In this document: positions 1 through 13,094 of the stretch, piece by piece | How positions within the stretch are numbered: position 1 is the stretch's first letter | Layout of the letters: every line of letters starts with the position of its first letter | The notes under the pieces: generated by a model | What the model was told of the DNA's origin: nothing | What the model saw: only the letters and a program-made list of their open reading frames with translations | The model's database searches: none | Translations under genes and position numbers: made by a program | NCBI GenBank assembly: GCA_947561585.1 | Contig: CANNZV010002301.1 | Location: forward strand, 158,788-222,787 | Direction of reading: 5' to 3' | DNA: 64,000 nucleotides | From: Caprella mutica | Taxonomy: Eukaryota; Arthropoda; Malacostraca; Amphipoda; Caprellidae

Positions 1-28
1 ATATATATATATATATATATATATATAT
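1..28. repeat. (AT)n microsatellite
   Basis: Pure alternating AT from the first base of the window; the array probably continues outside it. The following bases up to 330 are AT-rich with no coding signal that I can see. Confidence 0.95.
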
Positions 29-330
29 CAATTAAGCGTGTCTTATTAAAACCTAGCGAGTCGCTAGTTAATTTGACGTTTTCAGAATGTAAATTTAATC
101 AATTGGATTGTTGGTAAATTGTTATATAGTTTTTCTATGAAATAACGTGAAGGGACTTAATAATTGTATCAGTCAATAATTTATACTGTATCAACATCTG
201 ATATTGAGAGAACTATAGATTTTTAAATAAACTAAATGATTTTCACTATTAGAATATATATAATATATACGATGAATATATTTAACGGTAAGTATCTCTA
301 TAATATATCTTCTCCAGTAAGATCTAAAGC

Positions 331-492
331 CTAACTTGGCACAATGCGTTTCCTTGACGGAGGAGAACTTTGTCCATAGACTTTAAACTTCCTGGCATAC
401 TTTCGGTGCATTAGAATGATTGAGAAGACAGCGATAGAGAAGATCAGTGTAAATAGTGCCATTTGAAGTAGACGAGGCAGATCTGAACTTGC
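331..492 (-). CDS. Putative terminal exon of a membrane protein (53 residues)
   Basis: On the - strand an AG acceptor (complement of 493-494) is followed by 53 sense codons and a TAG. The peptide starts ASSDLPRLLQ, has a hydrophobic segment at residues 11-28 (MALFTLIFSIAVFSIILM), then a basic tail HRKYARKFKVYG and ends RKRIVPS. That is the layout of the last exon of a membrane protein with a short cytosolic C-terminus. Codons are richer in G/C than the surrounding DNA, which supports coding. I do not recognise the family; a scavenger-receptor-B/CD36-like tail is one possibility, with no diagnostic residue to prove it. Upstream exons would lie at higher coordinates and none was found with confidence. 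The acceptor has a poor pyrimidine tract, so this could be a pseudogene piece. Confidence 0.35.
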   Translation of the reverse strand, partial: ASSDLPRLLQMALFTLIFSIAVFSIILMHRKYARKFKVYGQSSPPSRKRIVPS

Positions 493-925
493 CTAATTAT
501 TCACACTTTCGAGAACTTTGACGTAGAATTGTTGCAGTATAATTTACAACCTTTTTTCACTTTCGCAGATGCGGAGGTTAATGTCCTAGGCAGTATGTGT
601 ATAATGGTTGTTACGACTTTTTGTAATTACTTATGTATCCACAATCCTTCTCAGTGTTTATTTTGGTAAAATGGTAATACACAGAATGAAAATGACTCGC
701 TATTAAGTAAATGTTCTTTTCTTCGTGGCCTCAGGATACACATTTTAAAAAGCTACAAAATGATTAGAGATAAAACACAACTTTCGCTAGTATTTTCCTT
801 CCAATTGGTTTGTATGTAGAAATTACAAGAAAATGTTCTTTCATGCCAGGAGTAAAACACGTTTTCTCATTGTAAAGATAGAGTAAATAAAATTTCATAG
901 CCGATTCAAAGAGTTAATCATCCAT

Positions 926-1075
926 TAAGACGTGTGTAGATGTTTCGTGGGAACATCAGATGTGTATCGCCGTGGAATTGGTTTTGTGTCCAAACTACTC
1001 CTGCAAACTCCATCGGGACTCCTTCAAAGTGATAAAAAATATCGGAAAATTGGAAATTGTGAGGTGGGAGGGAAA
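926..1075 (+). repeat. Dispersed repeat R1, copy 1
   Basis: About 90 bp here match 49770-49842 closely; a shared block reads CAAACTCCATCGGGACTCCTT and is followed by AAAAAATATCGGAAAATTGGA. In one frame both copies encode a related peptide (GIGFV.KL..QTPSGLL...KKYRKIG), so it may derive from a coding exon or a transposon ORF. The flanks are not shared. Function unknown. Confidence 0.6.
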
Positions 1076-1163
1076 ACAGTTGGCAAGAAATGCAGTTCGA
1101 TCGTGTTCATAAATAGAAATGAAGAGTGGCTACCCAGAAGCAAATTATGGTGGGGTCATATAA

Positions 1164-1353
1164 AGGCTTGTTCACACATGTTAAGTTTCCGTCCGGTACG
1201 ACTCCTCTTAGTGATTTTTTTGTACTGAGAGAAGCCGGTAGTGAGTGAACGTGTCTGTTGAAATTAAAGTAATGCTATATTTTTTCTTTCACTGATACTG
1301 AAGCACTGAGAGGAGTCGGACCGCAGACGTCACTGACATGTGTGAAGAATCCT
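1164..1353. mobile_element. Short MITE-like element with ~48-bp TIRs
   Basis: The left end runs AGGCTTGTTCACACATGT and reaches CGACTCCTCTTAGTG. The right end is its imperfect inverse (CACTGAGAGGAGTCGGACC through ACATGTGTGAAGAATCCT). About 190 bp with no ORF, which fits a non-autonomous DNA transposon. No clear target-site duplication was seen. Confidence 0.65.
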
Positions 1354-4329
1354 TAATAGATATAACTGGGTCACATCTACTGCGGCTACACCAGAACTTG
1401 TTCTCTTCTCTTTGTGAGGGGAAAAGGTATTTGGTAGTAAGGTACTGAAAAACTCTAATATCATTCACTGTTGAATTAAATACTTTTTAGTTAAATTCAT
1501 GTAAAACTTTACGGTTGAGATGATGCATTATAATTAATAAATTTATAATTTCGTCGCAAATGATCGTATAATAAAAGAAATTGTAATACATCGTCGATCA
1601 ATAAAAAATTATAGATAACAAAATCCATATCTACAGCTGTATATTATTAGTTTGGTAGATAACTATTGAATTTCATTTATTAATTTCATAGAGAAATTCA
1701 TCCCTTAGTTTTTAATTGGAAAAATATTGCCTTTAAATTAAATAAAAAGGTAATTAAATGAGTTAGTTTGAACCTGCTAGGTAACACTGTTCTATTTTTA
1801 GCCGATAATTTTTTTACCCTGACCACTGAAATTAGATATGTCTTTTAATTAGAAGGAAATATGGTACAGAAATGTATCTAATGATATGGAATAGGTTCCA
1901 CATTTTTTGTTAATATTAATATAAGAAGAAACAAATTTATGGATTCGAAGATATTGAATGGAAAGTAAATATAGAAGATATAAAGAATAGGGTTTATTCA
2001 AGATGTTGATCTTGAAATAATGTATGAAATGGTATATAAACTGAGATTTAGAGTATTTTATGCTCAAATCGTGTTCTTCAATATTAAGGACATTAATTAT
2101 TATTTAAATATATTTTTCGTTGTTAAATGTTTATAATATTATTTAAAAGGCAATATTATACAATTTAATTATGATTATTACACATTTATACAATTAATTC
2201 AGTGAACCTATTCTGTATGTCCGGAGAAAAAAGTAAAATCCACTAATTTTCCAATATTAAAGATAAATTAGATTTAAATCTTCTAAATACCTAAATTAGA
2301 TAAATCACAGAATATTCACTATCAAATGCATTTTTTTTTTACTGAAGTGAAATAAACAATTAATTAAGTTATCTAAAAGAAGGTGATGTGTTTTGGAGTT
2401 CCGAGAACCAAAGATTTAGCAGAGTTGTCTGAACTATTCACGAACTGTTCCACTGAACTCGAAAATTCTGTCTGGATAATTAACTAATTTTCTCCGGAGG
2501 AACAAAAGTAATCTTTTTTTTTCAAGTTTTTCTTCCTCTGGGCAAAAGATATGTATGAACTTTTAGCACTCGAAAGAACTGAGAATCATCCAGTAGAATA
2601 TATATCTTTGAAGAATGAAATTTAGTATTCATTTTTATTCAATTCAGATTGTTAAAGCATCATGATAGTGAAGCTGATTGTTTCATATTTTGTACTGTAC
2701 AATAATAATTCGTCTTGTTTGTTTACCTAAATTTTTCGAGTAAATCTTTAAATTATTATGTTATACAATTCCATGAATATTACACATGATGTAGTACCTA
2801 CTATAAGCAATTAAAACAATAATCAATAAGAAATTTTATACACAATCAATATTGCATTCATACATTTTATACTTTCTGATTCACTATTTTTAGAGTAGCT
2901 ACCAATATTCAAAATATATGATAGTTTCCGTTAGAGAGATAACATCTGATAGACCAATGGCACTGTCTCCGATGGACAATAGAGAGAAATCCATGAGGCT
3001 GGAGATAGCCAGTAGACCCGTATGGTTGCATCTGATGTGTGTAACAGGAACTGTTTTATTGTCTGCAGTATGGATTCGACGGAAAGAATGGCAATGTATT
3101 TGATATCTGCTATTCGTATCATATCAAAGATTTATACTGGAGACAGATAAAAATGTATTTTGCATATCGAACAATTACATCAATTGAGTACTATAAATAA
3201 AATATATTCGAAATATATTCTAATAAATATAGCTTAATCATTATAATTTGAATTTGTTTCAATGAGCAGTTAATAATTTTTTGTAATTACATAATGAGTC
3301 AGAAATTCTATTTTTTTAATAAAATGTGAATGATATAATAAAAATGAGTGATACATTAATTAATTTGACATTTCACATCACCCAATTAAGTAAAATCCTT
3401 TTGATTCATTGATGAACAAACTCTTTTCTGACTTCTCCATTCGGTGAGTAGAGCAAAACCTGAGAGATGTTCAATATTTAACTAGAGAAGACATTGAACT
3501 TTCAGAGTGAAGAGGACTCAAGAGAAACAGCAAACGACTTCAAAAATACGTATTATCATTTGGCAGATCAATAGTTCACCCCTTTTGCTTGTGAATCAGG
3601 CAAGGTACTCACCTCTGGAAAATAAAAATTCATGTCACTTGTCGAATGAAAATGAACTTTTGTGTTGATTAATTAACTGGTGTTTTCTTTGGTTCAGAAT
3701 TAATTAATGAATTTACAGTTGAATATCTAAAAAAAATATAATTAGAAATAACGTAGTAGAAATTGGATTTTATCCTATTTCTTTCTTGTATGTAGGTTAA
3801 ATCTTGGATAAATAGTAATATATCAAGAATCTCAATAATAAAATAAATATCAATGTTTTAATAGATCATTTATATCATGAACACCTCCTGGAAAAAAATC
3901 GTATGTACAGTTTTATGCGAATAATCATTTTGAAAGCATAAATACTATTATATTATGTTGAAAAGTTAAAGTGGTTACCTGTGCAAGGTTATTACATTTC
4001 AGTGAGAGCTGAGGAGGTCAAATATATTGAGAAGGATGTCAGTATATCAATGGAATGAACATCATCTCGAGATTATACTTAGATGGGAATCAACATATCA
4101 TTATTCTGTTTCCCATGTTGTATGACGCAAGCGCTCTTACATGAATTGATTTCAGCAGAATCTCGGTAATAAAATTTTGATCGGGATCAGCGTAGCTATA
4201 TCCATTATACTAAATTTAATTGTACAACCACCTGTTTTAAATTGCTATATTGAATATTATATATGTGACTATCTCTTTGATTTATCTGGATTATATTGAG
4301 TGTGAATATCAATAAGTTCACCCAGTGGA
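1354..4329. other. AT-rich noncoding DNA, no supported gene
   Basis: Scattered short ORFs only. A slightly GC-richer patch at 2918-3122 is open in three frames but lacks a usable splice donor. No repeat array or element was recognised. Confidence 0.5.
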
Positions 4330-5400
4330 TTCATATCAATGACACAGAATCATAAGGAAGAGGGAATCTTCTACGGGCACAACTCTCCACCCAAAGGAGG
4401 CCCATGTACGTAGTAAGTGCCCGAAAGGAGCAGAGTGGCCTCTCTTTTCAATCCATTCCCCACTTGGAGTAGTTTGGGTATAATTTTCAGCTTCAAGATT
4501 TATCCAGGACTTGGTCCGTCACCCACGCCAACCACTGCCTCCACCGCAAGAGCTGCATGAAGTCAGTTCACGTAGGGTGGGATCTGATCTTTCTTTCCAC
4601 GGAAAGGCTCCAGGTTTTCCCTTAAATAGAAAATCAGAAGATAAATTGGTGTTATGGTGGGCGAAAGTAAAAGCTGGAAACTGCACAGAAAGCACCTACC
4701 GCCAGCCACACGCTAGCTCCTACTCAGAATATACACCGGTCAGGTGCCTGTCAAGACCAGCACTGGGCTCACTAATCAAGTCAGTCCTGTGAGAATCCTG
4801 TCCAGTCGTCTTTTAAAAGTTTCAACCCATGGAATATTGTCAATTTCAGCTGGGAGTCTATTCCATAGGATGCGGACATTCACTAGCATGATTTTTCAGT
4901 TGGGCAGTGTTGAACAGAGGTGGAACCACCTTCCAACCGTAGTTATGTGTGGGGTTATGGCACCAACGAAGTAGTCATGGGAGTCAACTGCAGAAAATTC
5001 CATAAGGATTTTAGAGGTTTCCACGATGTGAGGCCTCGTTCGCCATTGCTCTACACTAAAATGACCGAAATCTTCCTTTTCTTTCTAGCGTAGTCTTTGA
5101 GCGGATCTCTGTTATAACCTTTGTAGCGCGAGCTTGTACATGTTCCAGTCGCTTAACATCTGCACACAGAAATGGCGACCAGAACTGGACCAAGTACTTC
5201 AAAAGAAGTTGTAAAAGGATAGTACAATCTCCCTTTTTCTGCAAGTGAATTACCTCTTGATATACCTAAGGATATTTTTTGCCCTCCTTTGCTTGGAGCA
5301 TTGCCTGGAGATCTTCAGATAACGGGGGATCAGAAAACCAAAATCCTTTCGTTTCATCAGTAAAAGCGAGATGGGTGGGTGACCCGAGCAAAATATAGAT
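4330..5400 (-). mobile_element. Degenerate 3' end of a CR1-like non-LTR retrotransposon
   Basis: The reverse strand carries pieces of the C-terminus of a LINE ORF2. Around 5130-5200 it encodes VQFWSPFLCADVKRLEHVQA followed by RATKVI, the usual post-RT block of CR1/Rex-type LINEs. Around 4798-4885 it encodes VNVRILWNRLPAEIDNIPWV then ETFKRRLDR, the matching block near the ORF2 end. The two pieces are separated by stops and frameshifts, so the copy is dead. Upstream, near 5240-5330, a further piece (QCSKQRRAKNILRYIK) is in another frame. The GC-rich stretch 4330-4735 is probably its 3' UTR. The RT core and 5' half are absent. Confidence 0.75.
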
Positions 5401-5479
5401 GATTTCTGTGTTAGGAAAAACGCATGAAACTCTCTACACTAATCCACGGTGAAAGGCATCTACGATAACATATCAGGAT

Positions 5480-5535
5480 CAGAGATAGAGACACAGAGAG
5501 AGAGAGAGATAGAGGGTGGGGAGAGGGATGGGGGA
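5480..5535. repeat. GA-rich microsatellite
   Basis: Runs of GA/GAGA followed by GGGGAGAGGGATGGGGG, purine-only over about 50 bases. The region 5536-6645 after it is AT-rich with nothing recognised. Confidence 0.8.
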
Positions 5536-6645
5536 CGTAGAGCAAATAAGATCATCACCTCTGTCAATAGACACAAAGTCAATATGGAGATATTGCTAGA
5601 CTGAGTATGATTGAATGCAACATTTACGAGATGAAAAGGAATATTAATTTGTGAACTTTGAAATGTGTTATCAAATTTGAAATTGGATTCACTTCACTAT
5701 TCGATGCTCGTGTTTTTGTTCTATGCATGTTATATACAATATTAAAACAATACAAATATATGAAAATGAAAATTAATAAAGGTTTCGACTGAATATTCAT
5801 TCAATTACGTGTTAAATTTAGAATATTTCTCTTTAAAAATTATAAAAAAGACTCCTTAATGATACATTTTATCAACACTTTTGAGGATATACTTCATACT
5901 AATTTTTTCTATTGTTCTGAACCTGTTCTCTTCACAAGCTGATTGATTGTACCTAAAATCTAGCAATAAATGATGCTCGATTCGGGACAGGAAAAACGGA
6001 GCATTAGGTATTTACATTCACTTAACTTGATTGAAAATCAAATTACGAAATCTAAACTGAACGGGACATGTTCATATTTTTCAAGTGGTAGGTCAGACTT
6101 GTCGTTGAATGAACACGGAAAATAATATTAAAATTTCAAACTCTAGATTTTATGAATACCTAACAATTAAGAAATAAAATAATGGAAACACAATTTATAC
6201 AATGCCTAGTTAGTAATTGATAAGAAAATAACTAAATTTAGTAGTGACTCAGTTTAAGTAGCTAGTCCCATGTTTCAAAGTGTGGACAGAGACGCCAGTC
6301 CACTAGAGACTTTCCAGGAATAAATTTAAGTAAAATATCTTAATAATAAAAGTTTTTTGAGTGGATATACTTATATTATTATTACTATTTTAGGCATAAA
6401 ATTGAACCTCAAAGATTAAAAATGAACTATTTAATAACTACAAAGCATATTATTCACGTTGTAATAAATGCAATATAAGATTTTCTGGTCACAACGCGGT
6501 CACGTCAAAGTGATTTCGATCAGCCGATTACCATGTACCCTATCTATGTAGTCATTATATCCTGATACTAGATAGTGAATTTCAGTGAATAGTTCATGGA
6601 AACATAAGAGTATATTATTAATTTCTTTACAAGTTATTGTACATT

Positions 6646-7478
6646 GTAATGAATATGATTTAAATACACCCATCATTCTAATGAATACCATTTATGTACA
6701 CCCATCATTTTAATGAATATCATTTATATACACCCATCATTCTAATGAATATCATTTATACACCCATCATTGTATTGAATACCATTTATGTACACCCATC
6801 ATTCTAATGAATATCATTTAAATACACCCATCATTCTAATGAATATCATTTAAATACACCCATCATTCTAATGAATATCATTTATGTACACCCATCATTC
6901 TAATGAATATCATTTATATACACCCATCATTTTAATTAATATCATTTATATACACCCATCATTCTAATGAATATCATTTATACACTCATCATTCTAATGA
7001 ATATCATTTATGTACACCCATCATTCTAATGAATACTATTTGTATACACCCATCATTTTAATGAATATCATTTATATACACCCATCATTCTAATGAATAT
7101 CATTTATACACCCATCATTCTAATGAATATCATTTATGTACACCCATCATTCTAATGAATATCATTTATGTACACCCATCATTCTAATGAATATCATTTA
7201 TATACACCCATCATTCTAATGAATATCATTTATATACACCCATCATTCTAATGAATATCATTTATACACCCATCATTCTAATGAATATCATTTATGTACA
7301 CACATCATTCTAATGAATATCATTTATATACACCCATCATTCTAATGAATATCATTTATACACCCATCATTCTAATGAATATGATTTAAATACACCCATC
7401 ATTCGAATGAATATCATTTATGTACAACCATCATTCAAATGAAAATCATTTATGTACACCCATCATTCTAATGAATAT
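6646..7478. repeat. 28/32-bp minisatellite
   Basis: About 27 head-to-tail copies of a unit containing CACCCATCATTCTAATGAAT and ATCATTTAT. Two length classes alternate: 32 bp with TGTA/TATA/AATA before CACCC, and 28 bp lacking those four bases. Substitutions are few, so the array is young or homogenised. No conserved ORF. Confidence 0.97.
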
Positions 7479-8774
7479 GCAATAGTCCCTTCGCATGCCA
7501 GTTGTCATTAAATGACAGTACATTCAACCTACAAACATGACATAAATCATGTTAGCGGTATATTCATTGTAGAACTGATGATTTACGGTCAAACCGTAAC
7601 TACATGATATTAAGCTGGCCTTGCTATTGCCATACTATTTATATTCAATATCACAAAGTGGAACTGTATTCGCCCTCTAAGACCGTGTGTGACGAATTAG
7701 TCACATAAAAATATAGGACTATATGTACTGTGATAAATTGAATGTGTGGAGCCTAATTTGACTGTCGAGTCACATGGTAAAAAAAATAATGAAGTTTAAA
7801 AATAAATTTGTAAATTTATTTACTATTTATTACAAACTAGACACATTAGAAGTGGTTTTTAAAATTTTAACTTTTTAAAAATTAATTCCGGTCGTAAAGG
7901 GCTAAATGTTGAAGTAAAAGTCGTTCTATGCGGGTCGATGATAGTGAACGATAATGAGTAATTGTTTGCGGTTATTCATGTGTGCTCTATTTTTGTGTTA
8001 TATAATTTGCTAATTTCAGATTAAATGAAAATATAGTTTCATATGCGCTCAATATTAATCAAATATAATCATTGTAAAGTTGTTATGCATTACAAAACTA
8101 ACAAGAATGCAACATTATCATATATCTATCGTATAATTCATTCACGTAATTATATGTTTATATACTTTTATGACGTGAATTATTATAATAAAGTGATTCT
8201 CACTTTACACAGAATGATGGAATAAAGAATTAAATTGTCGATTTCCTGTGAGAGCAAATAGAAAATACAGCTCCTGACGGTATTTGGAATAGGGGTCGAA
8301 GCTGTGAAACAATCCTGCTACTGAAACTTTAGGAATAACTTGGGAGAAATGGAAGTCTGGTGCTCTGCAGCCTGGAAACACACGTCTGAAACATTTCAAG
8401 CCAACACTGGCAGGTACGTGACTTGATTCTACTATGAATATTGATTCTCTTGAAGAAAACTTATACTGCGATGCTCTTTTCTATGGAAGAATTATTCAAA
8501 GCTGACGAAGAAAACTTTTGCGAGTACATTATTCAGGGTTTTTATCGAATTGATTGTTACTGCATGCAGGAGGTTTTCATTGATAGTTTTGTAAAATATA
8601 ACATTAAAAATTTTGCAGCTCAAAATGACATTAACTTTAATATCATTAATCAAAGAAATTGATTCTCAATTAGGTATGACGAAAGTTATTGATTAAATAC
8701 TTCAGTACTGTTGAATTACGGTTGCGCCATCAAATATTCAGAAACGATTATAGTATACAAAAACTATATATTTA
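7479..8774. other. AT-rich noncoding DNA
   Basis: No gene supported. The stretch 8333-8413 has an acceptor-like AG and a strong donor (CAG/GTACGTG) around an open 81-bp segment, but it is too short and isolated to call. Confidence 0.4.
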
Positions 8775-9000
8775 ATATAGTAGTTTATTATGAAATTATC
8801 TACTGTGAATGAAGAGTCTTGAGTAAGGAAGTAGTCTTCATAGTGAACAAATTGGCCATAAAATAGCCATTCGTTTTAGAAAAATAATAGCCATTCATAT
8901 GGCAGAAAAATGGAAAATTATTCACTAAACAAACTACTTCCTTACTCAAGACTCACATTCACTAAACAAGTTTTCATTATAGAGGATTTCTATTTCATAG
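8775..9000. mobile_element. MITE family A, copy 1 (foldback)
   Basis: An inverted repeat pairs 8805-8835 with 8932-8962 (arm motif GAGTCTTGAGTAAGGAAGTA). The interior GTGAACAAATTGGCCATAAA resembles the interior of the element at 47598-47836, which indicates a shared family. Outer ends are eroded and no TSD could be read. Confidence 0.6.
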
Positions 9001-9207
9001 TAGTCATATTCATAAAAAAGATCATTCTGCTCTTCCATGCAGTCTCACTAGAGGTCACGTATCTCTTGGTCTGAGAAATCGCCAGAGCTAATCCCACACT
9101 CTGCCATTTGGGAATTGGGTTCCTTTTTATCATCCTGAGGATTCACAACCTCACCCAATACCAGAAATCTTAGCTTTAAAACATGAATAAGTGTAATAGT
9201 CTCTAGG

Positions 9208-9476
9208 GGCCGTACACACGTAGGTTCTTTTAGTCTTTCCACCAGACTTTTTGCTAAGCTCCTCCTACTTTTTCCACGAGAACATAAGAAAAAACGATAT
9301 AATTATTCATTAAGTTGGTATCCATGATACCTACAGGTATCATGGATACTAACTAAAATAGATAATAATTATATAGTTTTTTTCATATGATTCAAAAGTC
9401 TAGTTGGAAAAAGTAGGAGGAGCTTAGCAAAAAGTCTGGTGGAAAGACTTAAAAAACCCTGCGTGTGTACGGCCCT
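9208..9476. mobile_element. MITE with ~65-bp TIRs and central palindrome
   Basis: The left TIR starts GGGCCGTACACACG and runs through TCCACCAGACTTTTTGCTAA; the right TIR ends with CGTGTGTACGGCCC. The arms match over about 65 bp with few differences. The centre (9313-9354) is itself an almost perfect palindrome around ATACCTACAGGTAT. No ORF. Flanking CTAG/TTAG may be a short, imperfect target duplication. Confidence 0.85.
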
Positions 9477-11082
9477 TTAGTTACTGGACAGGAATAGTTG
9501 TATTAATATAAATGTGTTCCAGAACTATGCATGAATTTATGAGTAACAAGATACAAATATTATGTAGTAATATATAAATATTATCCAGTGACAGGTTTGA
9601 GTGTGATAGCGTTGGTAACTGGTAGGAATAGAATGAATATTTCATATGAAATGTGTTTCTGGAATATAAATAAATGTGTCTGGAAAAGTTACATGAAAGA
9701 ATTTTTTTTGTATAATAATTTAGTGTATTTCGGTAACAATATTTATATATCAGAGTTGTGAGGGGGATTACCGGTAATGTTAAGGAAAAATTGAATGAAC
9801 GCAGTTATAAAAATGTAAAAGTTGTTTTGCAATTATAATAAAGATAATTAGTTTTTATGTAGTTTTAGAGCATAATAAAATTCTTATAAGTGTTTTTCAT
9901 GTGAAATGGGAATTTGTTTTATGAAACGAGAAAAAAAAACTAACTAATTTTATAACGAATTAACTTTAGAATCAATGTTTTATTAAAAAATGACATATTT
10001 TATATAATTGAAAATTGAAAAAAAAAATTGTATTACGTGTTTTTTTTATATATTAGCAAGTATAGAGTTAATAAGGTTTTAAATGCTCAAAAAATGTTTA
10101 TCAATTTTACCTATTTTTCTATTTACAACTTCTGAATGTGTTCGACTTCAAAAAGAGTACGAAAATATTGTTTGAAGTTTAATAAATAAAATATTGAATT
10201 GTATTTTTATTTTATTTGAAACTTCTTTAAACAATGGTAATATTTTCCGTATTAACTAATGTACTCGACTTTTTGAAAAGAGTACGAAAATAGTGTTTTA
10301 TCGTATTGCAAAAGTAGCTATCGGTGGTGCTACATCTTTTGTCGGCGTAACATTAAACAGAGTATGTTTTCAGGGGAATAATTCACTCCTTCAAACCTAA
10401 GTAAATAAAAGGTCTCCTCATCTTTGATGCCATTCTTCCAATTTAGGCAATGGGAGATTGCCGAATCCATTAAGCCACAGGCATTAAATGTGAGCACAAT
10501 TTTTATATTTTCATTTCTGTTCACTAGTTATGTTGAGTAAAATAATAAAGAGTCACAATTATTCGTTAGTCATGATTACGATTCATAGCTAAATTTTTAT
10601 TTATATATTTTTTTAAATTATAATTAATATAAATTTAACGTAAAGAATACAGATAAGGTATATTAAATTTGACTTATTACTATAATATCAAGTAAGACGA
10701 ATCACGAAAAATATTCAGAAATAGAATAACTGTATAATTGATAACTAGAGGTTATGCTTTCACACAGAGCACTGATTTTGTCATCATTTTATCATCATGG
10801 TTCTGATTTAAATTACAGTTGAAAATTTCATAGTTAAAAAATGTATACTCATAAATTATGTATAATAAAAGGGATGTATGTTTATATACATAATTACATA
10901 TAATCTCTACTTACAATGGCTTGATATATTGACATCAAATTAAAATTTTTATGAGTTAATTCAATTTCTATATATAAATATCATCTAATAATAATTTATA
11001 GTATCAGGTTATTCAGGAAAATAAATCTTAATTGTTTTTAAATCACTAAAAATAACTTAAGAACAGGTAATGAATTACTTTT
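9477..11082. other. AT-rich noncoding DNA
   Basis: No gene seen. Two diverged direct copies of a segment containing AAAGAGTACGAAAATA lie at about 10140-10175 and 10265-10300. Confidence 0.5.
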
Positions 11083-11116
11083 GAAGACCCGTTATTTTTA
11101 ACGGGCAGTACACTAG
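11083..11116 (+). mobile_element. Helitron-like 3' terminus (copy 1)
   Basis: A stem-loop CCCGTTATTTTTAACGGG (11088-11105) is followed after 7 bp by CTAG and then T. A short GC-rich hairpin just upstream of a terminal CTAG, with insertion before T, is the known Helitron 3' signature. Two more copies occur at 17318 and 18206. I could not fix the 5' end; the body upstream is AT-rich without ORFs, so it would be non-autonomous. Confidence 0.6.
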
Positions 11117-13027
11117 TTTGATAATGAATTGTTCAACGAAGCAGTTGTTTGCTTAGCTCAATGTTCTTATCCAGTTTGATACTTTTTTATACTTAAAGTA
11201 AATTAAAACCAGTATTATACAGTGGAATTTACATTGGTGAAATTTTCCAGTGATACTTTCAGTTGAGGAATTTACTTAGAGCCAAATTATATAGAAATGA
11301 ATTAGAATGAAAGGATTATATTGGGTGAATAGAATAAAATTCAAAAATTCTTTAAATTAATCTGCAATTAAAGTAACTGTAAGTTCAATATGTTTTAATC
11401 TTTGACATATAGTAATATACATATTTTAAAAACATATGATAATCATAATGTACTCTATTTACAGAGAATTATATGTAGATCTGTAATATATAAACGATTT
11501 TATGCATATCAATCAATATTTGAAATGTTACCAATTTGCTTATGTCAAATAATTGATTAAATGAACTTTAAAAAAATTCAAACCACGTATATAGTACTAT
11601 GCCTTTTTATAGTTTTTATTCATTTCATTAATACCTTATTTGTTAATGATAATATGATAGAGATTTAAAGATACACATATGCATCAAAATTACAAAAGAT
11701 AAAAAAATAAAATAAAATGAAGTCCTGTTAGCCCATACTTGGTCTATTGGGCAATTGTTAGTCTATTATTTCTTGGTCTATTTATTCCATAAGCACTAGC
11801 AAAAAGGACGTGCTTCTTATTTATGAAGAGTATTACTTTTAGCCCTTACTTTCTAATTGTTTTTCTAGCTTTCCAATAAACAGAAAACAAAAAATTATAA
11901 AATATATATTTTTCACTGTACGTATATCAGTATTTTTGTTTCAGTGAGTAAAAACAGTTTAGAATGTAAGTCACGGAGGTAATATGGAGAAGGAAATCCA
12001 AGAGGCTTATCTCTGGAGATAAATCTGATGGGAGTAGTTTGATCTTAATCCTTCAGCATCTCCACCGTGATTGGATTCCAGTTATATTATCAAGATTCCT
12101 AGTATTTTCATTCTTGTTCTCTTGATGTGAACCTGCGTGTGGATTTGAATTTTGTTGCTATGGTTCCCCTTGAATTTGAATAAATTTATATTTGTTTTCA
12201 AGTGTATTTAATTGTAATTATTATACATTGAAGTTAGAGCGAAAGAATTGTTTTTGAATAGTCGAGTTTTACATTTTGAAATGTCCATTTTCACATTTTG
12301 AATTGACCATTTCTACTTTTTGAATTGTCAAGTTTTACATTTGGAATACGTAATTTGAATATTTTTATATTCTTAACCATTCTTTAATGTATAAAAGCTT
12401 CAAATATCTCATTTCATTAAAAAATGAAGATACATGTATAGTTCTACAGTGAGGAAAATATAAGTTAAATACAGTTTCCTCAATAAAGTACTGTTTATCA
12501 TTGAAGAATGTTGACAAAACTACGTTTGAATTATAATTCGATTGAAATATCGACAACTGCTAATTGAAGAAATAGATTTATAGAAAATTATATATTCGGT
12601 TTGTACCTCATACTTCTTCGATATTATAAATATTTCTATGTTTTTTCTTAGAATAATTTAACTGTTTTAACATTAAATACCATGAAACTGTCTGCTTTGT
12701 TTCACAATAGCAAATTAGTCACAAAGTTTCACGAGGACTCATTCAACTGAACTATCATTTTAAAGTTATTCAGTTGTACAGAATATGAATTCCACATACA
12801 GTCAGATATTTTGTTCATAGAATTAAATTGATTCACATTGAAACAGAATATTGTGGAATGAATAATATTGAATGTTTGTTATTTTTTATTGAAATGTTTT
12901 TATAGGAGTGCATCAATCTATGAAATTAAAAAAAGAAGAATGTTCGATATTGTAAATTGCTCGGGATTTTTTTTTACATTTAAAAAGTCGACACAGCTAT
13001 TGACTGCATAAAATTAATATATTATTC
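11117..13027. other. AT-rich noncoding DNA
   Basis: No gene or element supported. At 12260-12345 a degenerate repeat of TTTTGAATTG/CCATTTT type is visible. Confidence 0.5.
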
Positions 13028-13094
13028 ATTAATATAGTACCTTTTATTAATATAGTACCTTTTATTAATATAGTACCTTTTATTAATATAGTAC
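13028..13094. repeat. 18-bp tandem repeat, ~4 copies
   Basis: Four near-identical copies of ATTAATATAGTACCTTTT. Confidence 0.95.

Noticed and set aside
2918..3122. Exon on either strand, including a - strand frame with RCNHTGLLAISSLMD that recalls a GPS motif
   Set aside because: Three frames are open, there is no good donor site and the cysteine/tryptophan pattern of a GPS domain is missing.
8333..8413. Small + strand exon (ITWEKWKSGALQPG) with acceptor and strong donor
   Set aside because: 81 bp in isolation, with no partner exon and no family; an AG and a GTACGTG can occur by chance.
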